From contig JAUYFG010000121.1 in NCBI GenBank assembly GCA_030690985.1, positions 1 to 33,496 on the forward strand: a stretch of DNA of 33,496 bases, written 5' to 3'. Below the pieces are notes generated by a model. It was given only the letters and a program-made list of their open reading frames with translations. It had not been told where the DNA came from and did not search any database. Shown one piece after another: positions 16,882 through 26,183 of this stretch (position 1 is the first letter of the stretch; every line of letters begins with the position of its first letter). This stretch comes from Pseudomonadota bacterium. Lineage in GTDB: Bacteria; Pseudomonadota; Gammaproteobacteria; Burkholderiales; Thiobacillaceae. The translations under genes were made by a program, and so were the position numbers.

Positions 16882-17213
16882 GCGTCTTCCTTTCCGGGTT
16901 TGCCACGGCCTGCTTTTTCGACCAGGCCCGACAAGCCTTCGCGTCGGGCCAATTCGTTAAGTATCTCGTCGGGATGGATGCCCTGTTGCGCCAGCAAAAC
17001 CAGCGTATGAAACCAAAGGTCGGCGGTTTCGTAGACGACTTTTTCCCGGACCCCATCCTTGGCCGCCATGATGGTTTCCGCCGCCTCTTCCGCCACTTTC
17101 TTCAGGATGGCGTCGAGACCCTTGGCGTAGAGCTTGGCCACATAGGACGACTGCGGATCGGCCGCTTTGCGGGCTTCCAGCGTTTCCGCGAGGCGGCTCA
17201 AAATATCAGACAT
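16878..17213 (-). CDS. hisE: Phosphoribosyl-ATP pyrophosphatase
   Basis: Second step of histidine synthesis: cleaves PRATP to PRAMP and diphosphate. 111 residues of the all-alpha MazG-like fold with [17 protein letters not shown] (metal-binding Glu residues) and [17 protein letters not shown]. The ORF track begins at 17267 and would add [18 protein letters not shown], which is only the translation of a repeat arm; the ATG at 17213 ([12 protein letters not shown]) is the true start. hisI and hisE are separate genes here, not fused as in enteric bacteria. Confidence 0.95.
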   Translation of the reverse strand: MSDILSRLAETLEARKAADPQSSYVAKLYAKGLDAILKKVAEEAAETIMAAKDGVREKVVYETADLWFHTLVLLAQQGIHPDEILNELARREGLSGLVEKAGRGKPGKEDA

Positions 17214-17235
17214 GATGACCACCACACCACGAGCC

Positions 17236-17321
17236 GTCATTCCCGCGAAAGCGGGAATCCAGTTCATTCATCAAACTGCAATCAGAGTTACAAACTGGAT
17301 TCCCGCTTTCGCGGGAATGAC
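17236..17321. repeat. Inverted repeat, GTCATTCCCGC family
   Basis: GTCATTCCCGCGAAAGCGGG and the inverse at the other end form a hairpin in each arm and a long palindrome overall, filling the hisI-hisE gap. Translation of this repeat gives the well-known spurious peptide WIPAFAGMT. Relatives at 31971-32036 and a degenerate one at 33340-33366. Confidence 0.88.
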
Positions 17322-17330
17322 GGTGATTGC

Positions 17331-17723
17331 TCATTTCTTGTAAATCTCGTGCGGGTCTTTCAGCACCGGATCCACCGCTATCCACTTGTCGTTCTCCAGT
17401 TTCTGGAAGAAACAACTGCGACGGCCAGTGTGGCAGGCGATGCCACCGGACTGCTCGATCTTGAGCAGAACCACATCCTCATCGCAATCCAGGCGGATTT
17501 CACTGACCTTCTGGGTATGCCCCGACTCCTCGCCTTTGTGCCACAGCTTCTTGCGCGAGCGCGACCAGTACACCGCCTCACCGAGTTCCACGGTTTGTTT
17601 GAGTGCTTCCCGATTCATCCAGGCCACCATCAGGATGTCGCCGCTCGCGGCATCCTGGGCAATTGCCGGCACCAGGCCTTCCTGGGACCAGTTGACCTTG
17701 TTCAACCACGTTTCACCACTCAC
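17331..17723 (-). CDS. hisI: Phosphoribosyl-AMP cyclohydrolase
   Basis: Third step of histidine synthesis: opens the adenine ring of PRAMP, using zinc. 130 residues, with the magnesium cluster LDCDED (Asp79, Asp81, Asp83) and zinc ligands Cys80, Cys97 and Cys104 ([12 protein letters not shown]). The start is GTG and overlaps the hisF stop (GTGA). [15 protein letters not shown] is the substrate-binding block. Cytoplasmic homodimer in the known family. Confidence 0.96.
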   Translation of the reverse strand: MSGETWLNKVNWSQEGLVPAIAQDAASGDILMVAWMNREALKQTVELGEAVYWSRSRKKLWHKGEESGHTQKVSEIRLDCDEDVVLLKIEQSGGIACHTGRRSCFFQKLENDKWIAVDPVLKDPHEIYKK

Positions 17724-18490
17724 AAGCGCACCTCGATTCCCTGTTCCCGCATATGTTTTTTCGCTTGTTCCACCGTGTATTCACTGAAGTGGAAGATGCT
17801 CGCGGCCAGCACGGCATCGGCTCCGCCGAACTTCACGCCATCGACCAGGTGTTGCAGATTGCCGACGCCACCGCTGGCGATGACGGGAATGTTGACTGCG
17901 TCGGATATCGCCCGGGTCAGGTTGAGGTCGAAACCGATCTTGGCGCCGTCACGATCCATGCTGGTCAGCAATATCTCGCCCGCGCCCAGGCTCTGCATGA
18001 TCTTCGCCCATTCCACGGCATCCAGCCCGGTGGGCTTGCGGCCACCATGAGTGAAGATTTCCCATTTCGGCGCCGCGCCCCACACCGTCTGCTTGGCGTC
18101 GATCGCCACCACGATGCACTGCGAACCGAAACGGTCGGAACAGTCTTTCACCAGTTGCGGGTTGAACACGGCAGCGGTGTTGATGGAGACCTTGTCCGCG
18201 CCGGCATGCAGCAGGCGCCGCACATCCTCCACCGCACGCACGCCGCCGCCCACGGTCAGCGGAATGAACACTTGGGCAGCCACCGATTCGATGATGTGCA
18301 GAATCAGGTCGCGGTTATCGGAAGTGGCGGTGATATCAAGGAAAGTCAGCTCATCGGCGCCCTGCTCGTCATAACGACGAGCGATTTCCACCGGATCGCC
18401 GGCGTCAACCAGATTGACGAAATTGACCCCCTTCACCACGCGACCGGCGGTCACGTCGAGACAGGGAATGATGCGTTTGGCTAACCCCAT
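17720..18490 (-). CDS. hisF: Imidazole glycerol phosphate synthase, cyclase subunit
   Basis: With HisH makes imidazole glycerol phosphate and AICAR, using ammonia channelled from the glutaminase. A (beta/alpha)8 barrel of 256 residues; catalytic Asp12 (IPCLDV) and Asp131 (VAIDAK) are present, with phosphate-binding TVGGGVR and [12 protein letters not shown]-coupled to hisI. It is separated from hisA by 247 bases that carry a palindromic element, longer than usual inside this operon. Confidence 0.97.
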   Translation of the reverse strand: MGLAKRIIPCLDVTAGRVVKGVNFVNLVDAGDPVEIARRYDEQGADELTFLDITATSDNRDLILHIIESVAAQVFIPLTVGGGVRAVEDVRRLLHAGADKVSINTAAVFNPQLVKDCSDRFGSQCIVVAIDAKQTVWGAAPKWEIFTHGGRKPTGLDAVEWAKIMQSLGAGEILLTSMDRDGAKIGFDLNLTRAISDAVNIPVIASGGVGNLQHLVDGVKFGGADAVLAASIFHFSEYTVEQAKKHMREQGIEVRL

Positions 18491-18737
18491 GCCAGGCTCT
18501 CAAGAAACTCGCCGGGCCACCCCAAGCGTTTCTTGCCCCTTGAGGGGAGAACCGAGCGCAGCGAAGGTTTTCGGGGTGGGCTCATTGGGGGGCCGTAAAC
18601 GAAAAACCAGAACGTTCTGGCCGCGTTGACGGGCGCGCTGCGGCGTTGCCGGTCACTTGCAGGGAACGGCCATGCTGCGCGCCCGGCGTCTTGCAGCGCA
18701 TCCCGCCAGCACACCCATAATCGTCCAAGTTATCCAT
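18491..18737. other. hisA-hisF spacer with a palindromic element
   Basis: No convincing gene. About 18522-18584 carries an imperfect inverted repeat with CCACCCC and GGGGTGG ends and an inner CCCCTCAAGGGG-type hairpin, reading on the minus strand as CCCACCCCGAAAACC...GGGGTGG. It does not share the GTAG ends of the other families. The remainder shows nothing I can name. Confidence 0.55.
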
Positions 18738-19490
18738 TTACGGCCCCTTAACGCCGCACAACTCATCCGCCAGCAACTGCGCCGCCGTGAAATCCAGGGT
18801 GCCTTCGTAGATGGCGCGGCCGGTGATGGCGCCCATGATGCCTTCCTGGGCCACGGCGCACAGTTTGCGCACGTCGTCGAGGTTGGTGACACCCCCACTG
18901 GCGATCACCGGAATGCTCAACGCCTGAGCCAGGCGCACGGTGGCTTCGATGTTGACGCCGGAAAGCATGCCGTCGCGGCCGATGTCGGTGTAGACCACCG
19001 ATTCCACGCCGTAGTCTTCGAAGCGGCGGGCGAGGTCGATCACGTCGTGCTTGGTCACTTTCGACCAGCCTTCGACCGCGACTTTGCCGTCCTTGGCATC
19101 CAGGCCGACGATGATGTGGCCGGGGAAAGCGTTGCAGGCGTCGTGCAGGAAACCGGGGTTCTTCACCGCCGCGCTGCCGATGATGACGTAGGTGATGCCA
19201 TCGTCGAGATAACGCGCGATGGTGTCCAGATCACGGATACCGCCGCCCAGTTGCACCGGAATCTCGTCGCCAAGTTCGTCGGTGATGGCCTTGATGGCCT
19301 TCTCGTTGACCGGCTTGCCGGCGAAAGCGCCGTTGAGATCGACCAGATGCAGACGGCGGGCACCGCTGGCCAGCCACTTCTGCGCCATTTCCGCCGGATT
19401 GGCGGAAAACACCGTGGCGCTGTCCATTTCGCCCTGTTTCAGGCGAACGCACTGGCCGTCCTTCAGATCAATCGCGGGGATGATGAGCAT
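18738..19490 (-). CDS. hisA: ProFAR isomerase
   Basis: Fourth step: Amadori rearrangement of ProFAR to PRFAR. (beta/alpha)8 barrel of 250 residues, homologous to HisF. Catalytic Asp8 (IPAIDLKDG) and Asp131 (VGLDAKDG) are present; the phosphate loops are QLGGGIRD and IASGGVTN. It starts five bases after the hisH stop, so the two are probably co-translated. Confidence 0.97.
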   Translation of the reverse strand: MLIIPAIDLKDGQCVRLKQGEMDSATVFSANPAEMAQKWLASGARRLHLVDLNGAFAGKPVNEKAIKAITDELGDEIPVQLGGGIRDLDTIARYLDDGITYVIIGSAAVKNPGFLHDACNAFPGHIIVGLDAKDGKVAVEGWSKVTKHDVIDLARRFEDYGVESVVYTDIGRDGMLSGVNIEATVRLAQALSIPVIASGGVTNLDDVRKLCAVAQEGIMGAITGRAIYEGTLDFTAAQLLADELCGVKGP

Positions 19491-19495
19491 GTCGA

Positions 19496-20182
19496 TTACC
19501 TTGAACCGTCCCAGGTGGCAAAGTTGGCAAGCAAGCGCAGACCGGCGGCCTGGCTCTTTTCCGGGTGAAACTGCACGGCAAACAGCTTGCCATGAGCCAC
19601 CGCGCAGGTGAATGCAAAGGGGTAATGGGTGAAACCGGCCACCACGTCCTGTGACGCGGGCTCGGCGTAATAACTATGGACGAAATAGAAGCGTTCGCCG
19701 TCCTCGATACCGGCCCACAGCGGGTGGGGTTTTGTCCCATGCGCGCTCTGATGCACATTATTCCAGCCGATGTGCGGCACTTTCAGTTTCTGGCCATGCT
19801 CGTCCTTCATGGCTTCGGCCGGGAACAGGCGCACATTGCCGGGCAGCAGACCGAGTCCGGCGCAGTCACCTTCCTCGCTGTGCGCGAACAAGGCCTGCAT
19901 CCCCAGGCAGATGCCCAGGAACGGTTTGCCGGCGGCAGCCTGTTTCACGGCATCGGTCAACCCGCGCGACTCCAGCTCACGCATGCAATCCGGCATGGCG
20001 CCGACACCGGGAAATACCACCCGGGTCGCCGCCGCGATCACAGCGGGATCGGAGGTCACCACGATCTTGGCGCCGGGTTTGACTTCGCGCGCGACATGCT
20101 CGAAAGCCTTGGATACGGACAGCAGATTGCCCATGCCGTAATCGATGATCGCGACGTCAGCCCCTTCGCTCAGAACCGGCAT
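19496..20182 (-). CDS. hisH: Imidazole glycerol phosphate synthase, glutaminase subunit
   Basis: Class I glutamine amidotransferase that supplies ammonia to HisF. 228 residues with the nucleophile elbow [10 protein letters not shown] (Cys92) and the C-terminal His/Glu of QFHPEKS. The oxyanion-region PGVGAM is present. Its ATG shares one base with the hisB stop (TAATG), a coupling arrangement. The first nine residues precede the usual [10 protein letters not shown] start, a slightly extended N terminus. Confidence 0.97.
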   Translation of the reverse strand: MPVLSEGADVAIIDYGMGNLLSVSKAFEHVAREVKPGAKIVVTSDPAVIAAATRVVFPGVGAMPDCMRELESRGLTDAVKQAAAGKPFLGICLGMQALFAHSEEGDCAGLGLLPGNVRLFPAEAMKDEHGQKLKVPHIGWNNVHQSAHGTKPHPLWAGIEDGERFYFVHSYYAEPASQDVVAGFTHYPFAFTCAVAHGKLFAVQFHPEKSQAAGLRLLANFATWDGSR

Positions 20183-20769
20183 TACAGCGAGCCCTTGGTC
20201 GAAGGCAGGGTATCGCCCATACGCGGGTCGAACTCCACCGCCATGCGCAGCGCCCGGCCGAACGCCTTGAACACGGTCTCCGCCTGGTGGTGGGCATTGT
20301 TGCCGCGCAGGTTGTCGATATGCAGCGAAGCGCCGGCATGATTGACGAAGCCCTGGAAAAACTCGCGGAACAGGTCAACATCGAAATCACCGATGCGGGC
20401 GCGGGTGAAGTCCACATGGAACTCCAGGCCGGGGCGGCCGGAGAGATCAATCACCACCCGCGACAGCGCTTCATCCAGCGGCACATAGGCATGGCCGTAA
20501 CGGCGGATGCCCCGCTTGTCACCCAGCGCCTTGGCAAACGCCTGGCCCAGGGTGATGCCGATGTCTTCGCTGGTGTGGTGGGCGTCGATGTGCAGATCGC
20601 CCTCGGCTTCGATGTCGAGGTCGATCAAGCCATGGCGAGCCACCTGGTCGAGCATGTGATCGAGGAAGGGAACACCGGTCTTGAAGACACCGCGCCCCGT
20701 GCCATCGAGGTTGATCTGGACGCGAATCCGGGTTTCCAGGGTATTGCGAGAGAGTTCGGCTTGCCGCAT
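20182..20769 (-). CDS. hisB: Imidazoleglycerol-phosphate dehydratase
   Basis: Dehydrates IGP to imidazole acetol phosphate. Monofunctional 195-residue form without the histidinol phosphatase domain of enteric HisB, so that activity must be encoded elsewhere. The manganese-binding repeats are [11 protein letters not shown] and [12 protein letters not shown]. The track's 20901 start adds 44 residues overlapping the hisC promoter region; the ATG at 20769 ([15 protein letters not shown]) matches family length, though no strong Shine-Dalgarno is visible. It is first in the minus-strand his-hinT-tat run, diverging from hisC. Confidence 0.95.
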   Translation of the reverse strand: MRQAELSRNTLETRIRVQINLDGTGRGVFKTGVPFLDHMLDQVARHGLIDLDIEAEGDLHIDAHHTSEDIGITLGQAFAKALGDKRGIRRYGHAYVPLDEALSRVVIDLSGRPGLEFHVDFTRARIGDFDVDLFREFFQGFVNHAGASLHIDNLRGNNAHHQAETVFKAFGRALRMAVEFDPRMGDTLPSTKGSL

Positions 20770-20915
20770 CGGGATACTTGGAGAGCTTGCGCTTAAGCGG
20801 TGGAGGACAGGCTGGCAGGGGAAATCGGGTCGCATGATAACATCACGGCCGCTTTCGGGTTCCAGCCCTCTTCGCCTGATTTCCCCCTGTTTTCCGTCCA
20901 CTCTATCTCACCGCC

Positions 20916-21983
20916 ATGAGCCAATTCTGGAGCGACCTCGTCGCCGGACTCACCCCCTATGTGCCGGGTGAGCAACCCAAACTACCGAATCTCGTCAAGC
21001 TCAACACCAACGAAAACCCCTACCCGCCCTCCCCGCGCGCGCTGGAAGCCCTGCGCGGCGAGATCGGCGAAGGCCTGCGGCTCTATCCCGACCCTGAAGC
21101 CTGCCGCCTGAAAGCCGCCATCGCCAGCTATTACCAGGTCACACCGAGCCAGGTGTTTGTCGGCAACGGCTCCGACGAGGTGCTCGCCCACGCCTTCCTG
21201 GGCTTGCTCAAACACGACGCGCCGCTGCTGTTCCCGGACATCAGCTACAGCTTCTACCCGGTCTACTGCGGCCTCTACGGCATTGACGGGCGCAGCGTGC
21301 CGCTGAACGAACAGTTTGAAATTTGCGTCGATGACTATCTGAACGCGCCCAACTGCGGCGCCATCATCTTCCCCAACCCCAACGCCCCCACCGGGCGCTT
21401 GTTGCCGCTCGCGGAAATCGAACGTCTGCTGGATGGAAAACCCGATGTGGTGGTCGTGGTGGACGAGGCCTACATCGACTTCGGTGGAAAAACAGCCATC
21501 GCCCTGGTCGATCGCCATCCCAACCTGCTGGTGGTGCAGACCCTGTCCAAGTCGCGCTCCCTGGCCGGCCTGCGGGTCGGCTTCGCGGTAGGGCATGCGG
21601 ATCTGATCGAAGCCCTGGAACGGGTGAAGAACAGCTTCAACTCCTACCCACTCGACCGCCTCGCCATCGCGGGGGCTGCGGCCGCGATCGAAGACCGTGC
21701 GTATTTCGAAGCCACCTGCCAGGCGGTCATCAATAGCCGCGAACAACTGGTCGGCGACATGACGGCACTCGGCTTCAACGTCCTGCCCTCCGCCGCCAAC
21801 TTCATCTTCGCCCGCCATCCCGGCCAGGACGCCGGCGACCTCGCCGCCGCACTGCGCGCCCGCAACATCATCGTCCGCCACTTCCGCCAACCGCGCATCG
21901 AGCAATACCTGCGCATCACCATCGGCAGCGACGCGCAATGCGCCGCGCTGGTCGCTGCGTTGCGGGAGATTCTCGGCGGCTAG
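20916..21983 (+). CDS. hisC: Histidinol-phosphate aminotransferase
   Basis: PLP enzyme converting imidazole acetol phosphate to histidinol phosphate. 355 residues of fold-type [13 protein letters not shown] at the substrate entrance, [22 protein letters not shown], and the Schiff-base lysine in [16 protein letters not shown] (Lys212). It diverges from hisB with a 146-base gap, whereas in many related genomes it precedes hisB on the same strand. hisG and hisD are not in the window. Its last 72 bases recur at 26497-26568. Confidence 0.96.
   Translation: MSQFWSDLVAGLTPYVPGEQPKLPNLVKLNTNENPYPPSPRALEALRGEIGEGLRLYPDPEACRLKAAIASYYQVTPSQVFVGNGSDEVLAHAFLGLLKHDAPLLFPDISYSFYPVYCGLYGIDGRSVPLNEQFEICVDDYLNAPNCGAIIFPNPNAPTGRLLPLAEIERLLDGKPDVVVVVDEAYIDFGGKTAIALVDRHPNLLVVQTLSKSRSLAGLRVGFAVGHADLIEALERVKNSFNSYPLDRLAIAGAAAAIEDRAYFEATCQAVINSREQLVGDMTALGFNVLPSAANFIFARHPGQDAGDLAAALRARNIIVRHFRQPRIEQYLRITIGSDAQCAALVAALREILGG
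21912..21983 (+). repeat. 3' end of hisC, direct-repeat copy 1
   Basis: 72 bases ending in the hisC stop. 68 of 72 match 26497-26568 in the same orientation, including an uninterrupted 43-base identity at the left end and a 21-base identity after one mismatch. The two copies bracket the GGDEF-EAL/btaBA block. Confidence 0.92.
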
Positions 21984-22329
21984 CGCCGTCACCCCCTTCG
22001 CAGACGCCCCGATCAAGAGGCTCCCCCGCCAGGGCCGCTATCGCGTTGCGAACGGGCAACAGGTCAAGCTGGCTGTTCACCCTGAAGCTGAGCCGGTAAC
22101 AAAGCGGCGCTACGCTTGGCCTCCATATCTGATCAAGAGGCCGTCCATGAACAGCCCGCTTTCCGGGACGATACGCAAGGAACCCTTGCGAGTCTGTAAT
22201 AAAAACCAACCGTCCTCCCATAATCCTGGGTTCCGCCATTGGCATGGTCGCAGGTGCGGATTTATTCGCACAGATTTCGCGCAACGGCTTGAACCGTAAT
22301 GAATTTCTCTGCCCATTGAGGTTTCCAGG
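21984..22329. other. Gene-free spacer between hisC and the GGDEF-EAL gene
   Basis: No ORF with credible codon use. Contains two direct copies of GATCAAGAGG (22011 and 22131) exactly 120 bases apart, and becomes AT-rich after 22190, where the promoter of the downstream gene probably lies. No GTAG-type repeat. Confidence 0.5.
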
Positions 22330-24138
22330 ATGATCGACTTGAACCCCCGACCGCATTGCATGGTAGGCGAGAGTACCCGGCCCATGCATCCCACCGTATC
22401 TGGTTTGCTGCGCTTGGCGCCGGCCATGTCGCGCCTGGCCGCATGTGAGGAGGCGCATGAAACCTTCCTCGCCGATGCTGCGCTGATCGCCCTGCCGGTG
22501 CTGGACGAGGAAGAAATGCCCTGCGCGATCATCGACCGTTACCCATTCCTGGAATTTTTCGGCCGCAGTTACCGGCAGGAATTGTTCGGCAAGCGCAGTC
22601 TGGGGTACTTCCTGGACGAGCACCCCGATATCTATCCGGCGCGGATGCCGCTCATGGTGGATGCGGATGCCACCCTGGATGACGCGGCGTTGATCCTCAT
22701 GGCCGCGCATCCTCAACATATGACCAGCGCCCTGATCGTAACGCGGGAGCAACGCTATCTTGGCATCACCAGCAGCCACGAACTGTTTAACGAGATCACC
22801 CGGCGCAAGCAGGAAGAACTGTATTTCCTGGCGCATTACGACGCGCTCACCCACATTCCCAACCGCATGCTGTTCACCGATCGGCTCGGCCAGGCCTGCC
22901 GTGAGGCGCTGCGCAGTGACAGGGAGGTGGCGCTGCTGTTCGTGGACGTGGACCGCTTCAAGCAGGTGAACGACTCCATGGGCCATGCCTTTGGTGACGA
23001 ACTGCTCTGTGCCATTGCTCGGCGCATGCAGGCCTGCGCACGCGAAAGCGATACCGTGGCGCGCCTGGGCGGCGACGAGTTCGCCATCGTTATGGACGGG
23101 GTGCGCGGCAGAGAGGACCCCGAGCGTCTCGCGCTGCGGCTGGTCGAGTCGATGCGCGAGCCAATACGCATCCTGGACCGGGAGGCGCGGGTCAGCCTCA
23201 GCATCGGCATCGCCCTGTACCCGAGCGACGACCGCGACGCCGAAACGCTCCTGTCCAAAGCGGACGCGGCCATGTACGAGGTGAAGACCAACGGACGCAA
23301 CGGCTACCGCCACTACGAGGCGGGTCTTACCGCCTTCAGCAGCGAGCGATCCTCCCTGGAGGCGGAACTGAAACAGGCCTTGGCCAACGCTGAATTCATC
23401 CTGCATTACCAGCCGCAGATTGATATCGCCAGTGGCGCGGTGGTGGGCGCGGAGGCGCTGATCCGCTGGAACCACCCGCGCCGCGGCCTGCTCTCCCCCG
23501 GCAGCTTCATCGAGATCGCGGAAGAAAGTGGACTGATCGTGCCGATCGGCGACTGGGTCCTGGCCGAGGCCTACCGCCAGCACCGCGAGTGGATGTGCCA
23601 GGGTCTGCCATCGTTGCGCCTGGGCATCAACATCTCGGCGCTACAGTTCCAGCAACCGGAATTCGTGAAACGGGTCAAGCGCCTGCTATCGGAACACGGG
23701 GTTGACCCCGCCTTCCTGGAGTTCGAACTGACCGAAAGCATGGTCATGCACAAAGCCTCGGCGGTGCTCGATAGGCTGCACGAACTCAAGGCGACCGGGG
23801 TGCGGCTGGCGTTGGATGATTTCGGTACCGGCTATTCCAGCCTGGGTTATCTCAGCCGCTTCCCTATCGATCGGCTGAAGATCGACCAGTCTTTCGTGCG
23901 CGGGGTCGATCAACTCCCGGTAAACGCCTCCATCCTGCGTGCCATCACCGCCCTGGCAAGAAGCCTGTCGCTCCATGTGATCGCGGAGGGGGTGGAGACC
24001 GAGGCGGAACTTGCCGTGATCCGCGAATGCGGTTGCGACGAGTCGCAAGGCTATCTGCACTCCCGTCCCATGCCTGCGGAGCGCTTTACCGCCTGGTTAC
24101 AAGATGGGGACGCCCAATCGGCAAGCGCACCGGGCTGA
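22330..24138 (+). CDS. Dual GGDEF-EAL c-di-GMP enzyme with N-terminal CBS-like region
   Basis: A 602-residue cytoplasmic signalling protein. Residues about 30-165 resemble the degenerate CBS-pair sensor found in some GGDEF-EAL proteins (ALPVLDEEEMPCAIIDRYPFL; ALIVTREQRYLGI). The cyclase domain has an intact active site (GGDEF at 247-251) and an inhibitory site RESD five residues before it. The phosphodiesterase domain has EAL at 375-377, NISALQF, ELTES, DDFGTGYSSL, KIDQSF, EGVET and QGY, all the residues expected for catalysis. Both activities are therefore possible. No membrane segments. It lies convergent to btaB. The ATG follows CCAGG closely; a second Met 11 residues in is an alternative start. 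Confidence 0.92.
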   Translation: MIDLNPRPHCMVGESTRPMHPTVSGLLRLAPAMSRLAACEEAHETFLADAALIALPVLDEEEMPCAIIDRYPFLEFFGRSYRQELFGKRSLGYFLDEHPDIYPARMPLMVDADATLDDAALILMAAHPQHMTSALIVTREQRYLGITSSHELFNEITRRKQEELYFLAHYDALTHIPNRMLFTDRLGQACREALRSDREVALLFVDVDRFKQVNDSMGHAFGDELLCAIARRMQACARESDTVARLGGDEFAIVMDGVRGREDPERLALRLVESMREPIRILDREARVSLSIGIALYPSDDRDAETLLSKADAAMYEVKTNGRNGYRHYEAGLTAFSSERSSLEAELKQALANAEFILHYQPQIDIASGAVVGAEALIRWNHPRRGLLSPGSFIEIAEESGLIVPIGDWVLAEAYRQHREWMCQGLPSLRLGINISALQFQQPEFVKRVKRLLSEHGVDPAFLEFELTESMVMHKASAVLDRLHELKATGVRLALDDFGTGYSSLGYLSRFPIDRLKIDQSFVRGVDQLPVNASILRAITALARSLSLHVIAEGVETEAELAVIRECGCDESQGYLHSRPMPAERFTAWLQDGDAQSASAPG

Positions 24139-24231
24139 GGTTGCGGTAGCGGCGCCAGGAAGCGGCCACCTTCGGTCTTGCTGCCATCAGCGTCGCTGGG
24201 CTTCGCTACATGGGCTGAAAGGCGTTGTTAC

Positions 24232-24258
24232 GCTCCCCCGTTGGCTAAAGGGGGGAGC
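24232..24258. terminator. Possible hairpin between convergent genes
   Basis: GCTCCCCC pairs with GGGGGAGC across an 11-base loop that contains the btaB stop codon. It could end transcription for either gene, but no clear T-run follows on either strand, so it may only be an mRNA 3' structure. Confidence 0.35.
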
Positions 24259-24970
24259 CTTCCGGCTTGACCCCGACAAACAGGTAATAAGGCGCGCGCA
24301 GCCCCGGCAGGTAGGGCACCGGGGCGCGCCTTTCCCGGACATACGGCGCGATGAACAGGGATTGCAGGGCGCGCAGGTGCTGGTCCGTGAGATGCACACC
24401 GTCATGCGCGAACCAGCGCCGCCAGAAGCGATTGCCGAGGCGGCTGCCGTTACCGGGCAGGTGGAAATCGACCACCCCGAGGCGACCGCCCGGCGCCAGC
24501 ATGGCCCAGGCGTTGACCAGGACGGCGCGCCAGTTCGGCATCATGGTCAAGGCATAGGAAAGGAACACCCGGTCGACCGGCTGCGCCGGCTGCCAGGTTG
24601 TGGCGTCGGCTTCGACGACCGTGATGTTGCCAAGCCCGTGCGCGCGTTGCCGCGCCAGCGCCAGCAGGGCCGGACAAAGATCGACGAGGTGCACGCCGGC
24701 GAGCGATTCGAGCGGCCTGGCCCGGTCGATCGCCGCCAGGTTGCTCCCCGTCCCGCAGCCGAGTTCAACCACGCTCGCGCCGGCCGGAATTTCCAGCGCC
24801 GCGATCAGGTCGTCGCGGCCGTGCAGCAGGCGGGCGCGGAAAGTGTCGTAGCGCGCCGCCTGCGGTGCGTAGAAGCCCTCCAGGCGCTCGGCATGGCTGC
24901 CCAAACGCGGCTGGCCACGCAGCAGGCGCCAGAGAACGCGGGTGTCGGCGGCAAGGTCAAGCGGGGACAT
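24245..24970 (-). CDS. btaB: Betaine lipid N-methyltransferase BtaB
   Basis: Class I SAM methyltransferase of 241 residues. Motif I is VVELGCGTGSNLAAI, followed by VHLVDLCPALLALAR (acidic end of beta 2), VVEADATTWQP and RVFLSYALTMMPNWRAVL. In the known pathway BtaB adds three methyl groups to diacylglyceryl-homoserine to give the betaine lipid DGTS. Identification leans on overlap with btaA and the HLPGNGSRLGNRFWRRWFAHDGVHLT region typical of this branch. The track's TTG start (24976) is less likely than the ATG at 24970, which overlaps btaA by 14 bases. Confidence 0.88.
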   Translation of the reverse strand: MSPLDLAADTRVLWRLLRGQPRLGSHAERLEGFYAPQAARYDTFRARLLHGRDDLIAALEIPAGASVVELGCGTGSNLAAIDRARPLESLAGVHLVDLCPALLALARQRAHGLGNITVVEADATTWQPAQPVDRVFLSYALTMMPNWRAVLVNAWAMLAPGGRLGVVDFHLPGNGSRLGNRFWRRWFAHDGVHLTDQHLRALQSLFIAPYVRERRAPVPYLPGLRAPYYLFVGVKPEGSPL

Positions 24971-26183
24971 CGGCAATCATGAAACCGGCATAGGTGTGCA
25001 CTCGGTCAGCGGCATGCAGACGGGCCGCCAGGGCGCGGTCGATATGCAGGGTGTCCTCCAGCCGGCACCGCGCGTGGCCGACCCGAACCCAGTTGAGAAA
25101 AGCGGGATCGGCATGCGCGCTGCGCAGCAGGATGCGCGCGCCGACGCGGGCGCGCCCGAGAATGGCATTCCATTCCTCGACCAGCGCCGACGGGTGGTAG
25201 CTGCTCATCCAATCCATGTGGTCGAGCAGGACGAAGCGGGTGATCGGCTTGTTCGTGTCGTGCAGGAACTCGGTGACCGTGCAGGTATGTGTCTTGATGC
25301 GGTTGACCAGGCCACCTTTCAGCGCCTGGAAATTGCCGTACTTGAGGTATTCCGGACAGCAGTCGCGCGTATAGCGACCGTCCACGTAAACCCGCCAGAA
25401 GTAGTTGTCCGCCACCGGCAGTTCCCGGAACACATATTCGATGGCCTCGCGCACGAAGCCGGCCACGCCATCCACATGCTGTGCCTGCACCAGGCGCCGC
25501 TGCGGATGCGGCACACCGAGCAGGCTCAAGGTGAGTTGGCGGCCGAGCACCCATTTCATCGCCGGTGTCCACAGCGCACCCGCGATGCGTTGGTCATAAA
25601 TGTCGCGTTGGGTTTCCAGATCGCCGGCGCGGAACAGTTCCTGGACATCCTCCGCCAGTGTCGGCCGCATCCGGAAATAGGCGCGAAAACCGCGCGCCAC
25701 CAGGCCGGCGAGGCCATGGTAATAGAAGCTGCCCAAAGGGCTGGTGAACCAGTTGCCGTGCCGATCCCACCAGGCGCGGGCGAAATCCGACAGCTCGCCG
25801 CGCAGGCTGTCGCGGTACAACTGGGCGAAATGCGGGTGATAGCCGTCGCCGAAGAGGGCGAAGAAATCCTCGAATCCGAGGCGGCGGATCGCCGCGATCT
25901 TCAGTTCCAGCAAGGCGGTCTGGCGCGGATTGGCGTCCACTGCGTGAATCCGCCGAGGGCCGTCGAGGGCATAGTCGAGCGCATTGCATCCGGCACTGGA
26001 GATAACCATAACGGTGTCGTCCGCACCCAGCCGCAATGCCCGCCGGTCCACTGCGGGGTCTTCCCAGCAAGTGTTGTAGACCAGCGAGCGCGCATAGAGC
26101 GCGTTGAACACGTTCTGATCGAGCCGGTCGAGCAGGGTCAGCGCGGTGGGGGCGCTGTGGATGTGGATTTCGGGAGCGTTCAT
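24957..26183 (-). CDS. btaA: Betaine lipid synthase subunit BtaA (SAM:diacylglycerol 3-amino-3-carboxypropyltransferase)
   Basis: DUF3419 protein of 408 residues. In Rhodobacter, BtaA moves the aminocarboxypropyl group of SAM onto diacylglycerol to give diacylglyceryl-homoserine. Diagnostic stretches are YNTCWEDPAVDRRAL, VMVISSAGCNALDYAL and the SAM-site HAVDANPRQTALLELK, with FALFGDGYHP after it; RFVLLDHMDWM lies in the C-terminal part. No signal peptide; it should be a peripheral cytoplasmic-face enzyme. With btaB downstream the pathway is complete. In characterised bacteria these lipids replace phospholipids under phosphate shortage; I could not find a convincing Pho box upstream. Confidence 0.93.
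   Translation of the reverse strand: MNAPEIHIHSAPTALTLLDRLDQNVFNALYARSLVYNTCWEDPAVDRRALRLGADDTVMVISSAGCNALDYALDGPRRIHAVDANPRQTALLELKIAAIRRLGFEDFFALFGDGYHPHFAQLYRDSLRGELSDFARAWWDRHGNWFTSPLGSFYYHGLAGLVARGFRAYFRMRPTLAEDVQELFRAGDLETQRDIYDQRIAGALWTPAMKWVLGRQLTLSLLGVPHPQRRLVQAQHVDGVAGFVREAIEYVFRELPVADNYFWRVYVDGRYTRDCCPEYLKYGNFQALKGGLVNRIKTHTCTVTEFLHDTNKPITRFVLLDHMDWMSSYHPSALVEEWNAILGRARVGARILLRSAHADPAFLNWVRVGHARCRLEDTLHIDRALAARLHAADRVHTYAGFMIADVPA

Noticed and set aside
21916-23583. Minus-strand ORF of 555 codons opposite hisC spacer and GGDEF-EAL gene
   Set aside because: Antisense shadow of a gene with clear catalytic motifs; composition rich in Gln, His and Arg as expected for reverse reading of GC-rich DNA.
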